A stretch of DNA of 64,000 nucleotides from Bergeyella porcorum. GTDB lineage: Bacteria > Bacteroidota > Bacteroidia > Flavobacteriales > Weeksellaceae. The position numbers were made by a program, and so were the translations under genes. The DNA is taken from positions 359,054-423,053 of the forward strand of contig NZ_JBHMFD010000007.1 of the NCBI RefSeq assembly GCF_042427575.1, in the 5' to 3' direction. Shown piece by piece: positions 60,159 to 64,000 of this stretch. Every line of letters begins with the position of its first letter. The stretch's first letter is position 1. The notes under the pieces are model-generated. The model was not told where the DNA came from and made no database searches. It was given only the letters and a program-made list of their open reading frames with translations.

Positions 60159-60305
60159 CTAAGAGCATCCGCAGTCTTTATCGCAATGGGTACGCTTGCT
60201 GCTGAATTTCTTTGGAGAAAAGTTCTTTTTCAGTGTTTTAAAAATAGAATAGCAAGCAACCGATACCAATACGGCTACGATAATGTATTGTAATAGAAAA
60301 TCCAT
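60159..60305 (-). CDS. FeoB-associated Cys-rich membrane protein, 48 residues
   Basis: A short gene: 48 residues with one N-terminal membrane helix (MDFLLQYIIVAVLVSVACYS, residues 1-20), a basic segment (KTLKKNFSPKKFSSKR), and a terminal Cys cluster THCDKDCGCS (Cys41, 45, 47). This is the FeoB-associated Cys-rich family, found next to feoB and thought to assist ferrous iron uptake. It is 21 bp after the feoB stop on the same strand, so it completes the feoA-feoB operon. Confidence 0.85.
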   Translation of the reverse strand: MDFLLQYIIVAVLVSVACYSIFKTLKKNFSPKKFSSKRTHCDKDCGCS

Positions 60306-60326
60306 ATTAATCTGCTTTAAAGAGGG

Positions 60327-62336
60327 TTATTTCAGAATTTGATTTACTAAAAATGCCAAAATATATGCCAATCCAGACATCCCCACCAGTTGCCCTAGCG
60401 TCCACTGCCAACTTCTGGTTTCCCGATACACCGTAGCAATGGTGGCAATACACTGCATCGCAAAAGCGTAAAACACCAAAAGTGAAACGCCCGTAGCAAG
60501 ACTAAATACCTTCTCTCCATTTGGTTTGGTATCAGCTCTCATTTTACTCAAAATTTGTCGTTCGCCTTCTTCGGATTCTGGGTCTAATTCTTCATCTAAG
60601 CCATAGAGAATCGCCATTGTCCCCACAAAAACCTCTCTCGCTGCAAAACTCGTAATGATGCCTACCCCCATTTTCCAATCATAGCCCAGGGGTGCTACTG
60701 CTGGCTCTATCGCCTCTCCTACAATGGATAGATAAGAGTCTTTCATCTCCACATCTGTTGCCACCCACTGCTCTGCTTCTTGTTTTGGTCCAAAGTAAGA
60801 CAATGCCCACAGAATAATACTCACGGCAAAAATGATTTTCCCTGCATTGGAAACAAAGTCCCATACTTTATCCAGAGTAAGCATAACATCGTTTTTCCAT
60901 AATGGCATTTTGTAAGTAGGCAAATCCATCACTAGGTAAGACTTCTCTTTGGTTTTCATCAGATTTTTCAAAACAAAAGAAGACATCAAAGCTACGATTA
61001 ACCCCAAAAGATACATTCCTAAAAGTGCTAATGCTTTATAATTAATTCCCAAAATATACCCATTAGGAATAATCAGAGCAATGAGAATGCTATAAATAGG
61101 CAATCTTGCAGAGCAAGTCATAAACGGCGTTACCAAAACGGTAAGCAATCGTTCTTTGGCATTTTCTATATTACGCGCTCCCATTACCGCAGGCACCGCA
61201 CAGGCTGCCCCAGAAACCAAAGGCACTACACTCTTGCCACTAAGCCCAAAAGGTCTTAGAAATCTATCCATTAGAAAAACCACTCTTGCCATATAGCCAG
61301 AGTCTTCCAAAATGTATAAGAAATAAAAAAGAATGAAAATCTGTGGTGCAAATACCACAATACCAGCTATCCCAGAGATGATACCATCTACCATTAGACT
61401 ATTGAGAGGACCTTCAGGAAGCCGCTCTCCTACCCAACCTGCTAAGCCCGCAAAATCTTCACCATCTCCCAAGAAAGCCGTTTCTATCCACACCATAGGA
61501 TATTCTGCCAAGAAAAAAATACAATTGAACATCAAGAGCATCAAAACGCCAAAAACAATATATCCCCATACAGGATGCACCAATATCTTGTCCAATTGCT
61601 CCGTTAAAAGTTGCTTGAATTGAGCTTTTTGCACCACCACCTTCGTTACCAAAGCATCAATACTCTGATAGCGTCTGATGGTTTCTTGGGTTTGAAACCT
61701 TTTAGGAACAATACCTTGGGCTTTAGTTTCACCCAATAAAAGTGATGCCCACGCTTCGTAATTTGACTCTGCTAGCAAAGATTTCTGCTCCGATGGAATT
61801 TCAAAAAAAGGGGTTTCAGAGGTTTTAAATTGATTTTCAAAAATAGCTTGCTTTAAGGCATCTATTCCCTGCTTTTCTTTGGCACTAATGGTAATAACAT
61901 CTACGCCCAAATGCTGCTGTAATGCTGCTGTATCTATGTGAACTCCTCGTTTTTCAGCTTCATCCATCTGATTAATCACCAGCAAAGTAGGAATACCCAA
62001 ATCTTGAATCTGATTCAGAAGCAATAGCCCTCGCCTCACACTAAGTGCATCTAAAATATAAACCACGCCAGCATAGCGTTCTCGGTTGTCTTTCAAATAT
62101 TTAATGAAAACATTTTCATCTTCAGAAGTGGGATAAATGCTGTACGAACCTGGCAAATCTATCACCTCTACCTGCTCATTTTGGAAGGTATAATTCCCCG
62201 AATGGCTAGCGACCGTTACCCCCGCATAGTTTCCAGTCTTTTGCGTGGTATTGCATAATGCGTTGAATGCGGTAGATTTCCCTACATTGGGGTTACCTAC
62301 CAGAAGAATTTGTTTATAATGTGTATGATTTTGCAT
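60327..62336 (-). CDS. feoB: Ferrous iron transporter FeoB
   Basis: 669 residues. An N-terminal G protein domain: G1 GNPNVGKST (14-22), G3 DLPGSYSIYP, G4 NQMD, then a spacer helical domain. The C-terminal membrane part has two gate domains (VPLVSGAACAVPAVMGARNIENAKERLL, containing the conserved Cys, and FAAREVFVGTMAILYG). It moves Fe(II) across the inner membrane. Between feoA (19 bp upstream) and the small Cys-rich gene. Confidence 0.97.
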   Translation of the reverse strand: MQNHTHYKQILLVGNPNVGKSTAFNALCNTTQKTGNYAGVTVASHSGNYTFQNEQVEVIDLPGSYSIYPTSEDENVFIKYLKDNRERYAGVVYILDALSVRRGLLLLNQIQDLGIPTLLVINQMDEAEKRGVHIDTAALQQHLGVDVITISAKEKQGIDALKQAIFENQFKTSETPFFEIPSEQKSLLAESNYEAWASLLLGETKAQGIVPKRFQTQETIRRYQSIDALVTKVVVQKAQFKQLLTEQLDKILVHPVWGYIVFGVLMLLMFNCIFFLAEYPMVWIETAFLGDGEDFAGLAGWVGERLPEGPLNSLMVDGIISGIAGIVVFAPQIFILFYFLYILEDSGYMARVVFLMDRFLRPFGLSGKSVVPLVSGAACAVPAVMGARNIENAKERLLTVLVTPFMTCSARLPIYSILIALIIPNGYILGINYKALALLGMYLLGLIVALMSSFVLKNLMKTKEKSYLVMDLPTYKMPLWKNDVMLTLDKVWDFVSNAGKIIFAVSIILWALSYFGPKQEAEQWVATDVEMKDSYLSIVGEAIEPAVAPLGYDWKMGVGIITSFAAREVFVGTMAILYGLDEELDPESEEGERQILSKMRADTKPNGEKVFSLATGVSLLVFYAFAMQCIATIATVYRETRSWQWTLGQLVGMSGLAYILAFLVNQILK

Positions 62337-62355
62337 AAATATTTCCCAAGAACAA

Positions 62356-62613
62356 TTAAACTGTAACAGCTTTCACTTCAATGTAATTAGCTTCTTCTAC
62401 CCTAAGGGCGATATGTCTTTTTTCTGCCCCAAACTCTATATACAAAGGCCCTCCAAATGGTGCTTTGTAAAGAATTTTGAAAGAAGTATTGGGCAATAAC
62501 CCCATTTCTATAATCTTCTGAGGCATTGCCAGTTGCTCATCATCGTAGGCTACAATTTCTCCCAATTGATTGAGCGGAAAGCCAGACAATTTATCGGTGT
62601 TATTTTTTTTCAA
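62356..62613 (-). CDS. feoA: Ferrous iron transport protein FeoA
   Basis: 85 residues, an SH3-like FeoA domain: LSGFPLNQLGEIVAYDDEQLAMPQKIIEMGLLPNTSFKILYKAPFGGPLYIEFG, and the IALRVEEANYIEV end. Acts on FeoB in the cytoplasm. The longer start at 62637 is a TTG inside the TATCTTTG promoter box, so a later start is needed; the TTG at 62613 (MKKNNTDK) is my best choice but the exact codon is uncertain. Confidence 0.85.
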   Translation of the reverse strand: MKKNNTDKLSGFPLNQLGEIVAYDDEQLAMPQKIIEMGLLPNTSFKILYKAPFGGPLYIEFGAEKRHIALRVEEANYIEVKAVTV

Positions 62614-62634
62614 AGCAATATTTTTTGTAAACTG

Positions 62635-62642
62635 CAAAGATA
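62635..62642 (-). promoter_or_regulatory. -7 box for the feo operon
   Basis: Minus-strand TATCTTTG, 21 bp before the proposed feoA TTG start at 62613. Confidence 0.6.
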
Positions 62643-62846
62643 CATTATTTAAAATAAATCTAAATAAAAATAAGTACTGATAAATAGCAAGGTTTGATAA
62701 AAAAATAAGTGCGACTCCTTACGCCCTCTTATTGATTATGATTTGGCAACACCTCTAAATGCGGGATTGAGGATTGAAAGATATTTTAGAAAATTCATTG
62801 AAAATTTTATAAAAAAAGTTTTTGCTCCCATTTTTTTGTAATTTAG

Positions 62847-63258
62847 GCACCGAAAAAGGTTTTAACTCAGATTTGGTTGCCTTTTGAAAATTGGATAAAG
62901 CAGTTCGTGCTTCGTAAGGCTTTTTCCGTTGGTCGTAATTTAAAGCAAATGGGATTTACAAGTTATTTAGAGGATATAATTTCAAAATCAGAAGATTATA
63001 AACACTTTCTTGATGAATATAATTCAAATCAAAAAGATTCAGAGAAAATAAATGTTCATAGAGTTTTTGACTTTATAAGAGAGTGCAAAGCATTACTTAA
63101 TAGAATAAAAAAAAACTAATATTGAAGATTTTGATAAGATTTTAAAAAATTATCTATTATTAGATTCTGAAAACAAAGAACTAAAAATAGAAAATTTTAA
63201 ATATAAATCTTCCTTTGAAAATTCTGATAAAAAATTAATAATCTCGAACAAGGGCTGA
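62847..63258 (+). pseudogene. Frameshifted gene of unknown function at the insertion nest
   Basis: An open frame from 62847 reaches TAA at 63119 (product includes PFENWIKQFVLRKAFSVGRNLKQMGFTSYLEDIISKSEDYKHFLDEYNSNQKDSEKINVHRVFDF). A coherent continuation (NIEDFDKILKNYLLLDSENKELKIENFKYKSSFENSDKKLI, 63118-63258) is in the next frame; losing one A of the nine-A run at 63107-63115 would join them. No good ATG start is present. The frame ends at a palindrome 10 bp from the IS30 end. No family was recognised. Confidence 0.55.
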
Positions 63259-63266
63259 TTCAGCCC
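63252..63266. repeat. 15-bp palindrome beside the IS30 copy 2 end
   Basis: GGGCTGA T TCAGCCC. A similar GGGGGCTGATTCA occurs near 17124. IS30-family elements often target palindromes, so this may be the insertion site. Confidence 0.6.
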
Positions 63267-63268
63267 CC

Positions 63269-63750
63269 AAGTGCAATTTTTAGATTACAAATTTATAGAA
63301 TAAACTTTTAGGCTCCTCAAAATCTAATGTTAATCTTGGTCTACGGTTAATTTTATGTTGAATTTCTTTTATCGTTTCTTTACTAACTTTTTCAAAATAA
63401 GTACCTTTCGGAATGTATTGCCGAATAAGTCCATTGGTATTTTCATTCAAGCCTCGCTCCCAAGAACAATAAGGATGGGCAAAATAAAAATCACACTCTA
63501 ATTTTTCACTAATACACTGATGTTCATAAAACTCTAATCCATTATTGCTTGTAATGGTTCTTACAAAATCTTTATAAGGAAGCAAAGCCTCTACCATTGC
63601 TTGGGCTAAATTTTTGGCATTTTTACTACTTAACTTCCTCATTATTAAAAATTTTGTCTTTCTTTTTACGATGGTAAAAATCGCTTCTTTATGTTCTGCC
63701 CCGATGATTAAATCTACTTCAAAATGACCAAATTCTTCATTGCTTAATAC
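63269..63750 (-). mobile_element. IS30-family remnant (copy 2), cut by an IS630-family element
   Basis: Right end AAGTGCAATTTTT begins at 63269. The coding part aligns to copy 1 from VLSNEEFGHF to the natural C-terminus; everything upstream is lost at the junction with the IS630-type gene near 63745-63753. Confidence 0.85.
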
Positions 63751-63753
63751 CAC
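63280..63753 (-). pseudogene. IS30-family transposase fragment with mutated catalytic Asp
   Basis: 157 codons, the C-terminal half only. The first DDE Asp (FGHFEVDLIIG) and the Glu (SWERGLNENTNG) are present, but the second Asp has become Asn: TITSNNGLEF versus TITSDNGLEF in copy 1. It keeps the native C-terminus RPRLTLDFEEPKSLFYKFVI that copy 1 lacks. Dead by truncation and mutation. Confidence 0.9.
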
Positions 63754-64000
63754 TTAAATCATAAAAATACTCGTAAATATTTTAAGATAATGATGATTAG
63801 AGGTGATGGATTTTACTTTTTGATTGTCCATAACGTTTAAGGTTTCATAGAGCCATTCTTTGAGAAGCTCCATATTTTCAAAAGTCTTGTTTTTAAAGCG
63901 TTTTTTTATGTATTGCCAAACTTGTTCACCGGGATTCAATTCTGGACTGTATGGTGGAATATTTATCAGTGCAATATTGGGAGGAATATCGAAGTCTTTG
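63754..64000 (-). CDS. IS630-family transposase, C-terminal part (runs off the right edge)
   Basis: The frame from the window edge contains IPPYSPELNPGEQVWQYIKKRFKN, the characteristic DDE-superfamily PPYSPELNPxE motif of IS630/Tc1 relatives, whose Glu is catalytic. The C-terminus (MDNQKVKSITSNHHYLKIFTS) follows. The gene is inserted into the IS30 copy; IS630 elements use TA targets. Only about 82 codons are visible. Confidence 0.85.
   Translation of the reverse strand, partial: KDFDIPPNIALINIPPYSPELNPGEQVWQYIKKRFKNKTFENMELLKEWLYETLNVMDNQKVKSITSNHHYLKIFTSIFMI

Overview
The window is a chromosomal segment of a low-GC Bacteroidota, most likely family Weeksellaceae (Chryseobacterium/Riemerella/Bergeyella group). 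This is inferred from four things: the full dcw division cluster in Bacteroidota order, GLPGLI-family and gliding/T9SS-type proteins (GldH, an endonuclease I with a C-terminal sorting domain), the family-typical proteins DUF2797, DUF4293 and DUF2520, and many TAnnTTTG promoter boxes, the hallmark of Bacteroidota sigma-A. No rRNA or tRNA gene was seen.

Layout. 1-9 kb: end of a GLPGLI gene, DUF2797, an AsmA-like giant, an MsbA-type ABC exporter, DUF4293, rho and a Mn-type SOD. 9-14 kb: pgk and rpiB face away from each other across a 0.66-kb AT-rich gap rich in DnaA boxes (candidate oriC); then rnr. 14-16.5 kb: a ParE-type toxin-antitoxin pair, a LysE exporter, an LD-carboxypeptidase and YraN. 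16.4-19.9 kb: an accessory-looking island. It holds a short transcription unit carrying an (AC)16 microsatellite, an inverted-repeat element, dispersed GTTGACAGTTG-type repeats, a secreted tail-fibre-like protein, an HU-like protein and a 21-bp tandem array. 20-24 kb: sodC, rplY, msrA, GNAT, engB and a hydrolase.

24-42 kb: the dcw cluster mraZ-rsmH-ftsL-ftsI-murE-mraY-murD-ftsW-murG-murC-ftsQ-ftsA-ftsZ. It has unusual interruptions: a ten-unit 21-bp array before murE, a four-helix-bundle gene before mraY, a strong terminator before murG, an in-frame heptamer repeat inside murG, and a RhuM-family gene coupled to murC by an ATGA overlap. mraZ has a two-repeat MraZ operator. 42-47 kb: an ECF sigma operon, a secreted nuclease, DUF2520 and a second GLPGLI gene.

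47-64 kb: an IS30-family element with a disrupted transposase beside a decayed gene; ricT-like PSP1 gene, gldH and PBP1A as an overlapping set; selO; a multi-pass membrane protein; an 83-bp tandem repeat; the heme operon hemA-hemC-hemD-hemE and the iron uptake operon feoA-feoB plus a 48-residue FeoB-associated protein. The right end is an insertion nest: a frameshifted gene, a remnant IS30 copy whose catalytic Asp has become Asn, and an IS630-family transposase running off the edge.
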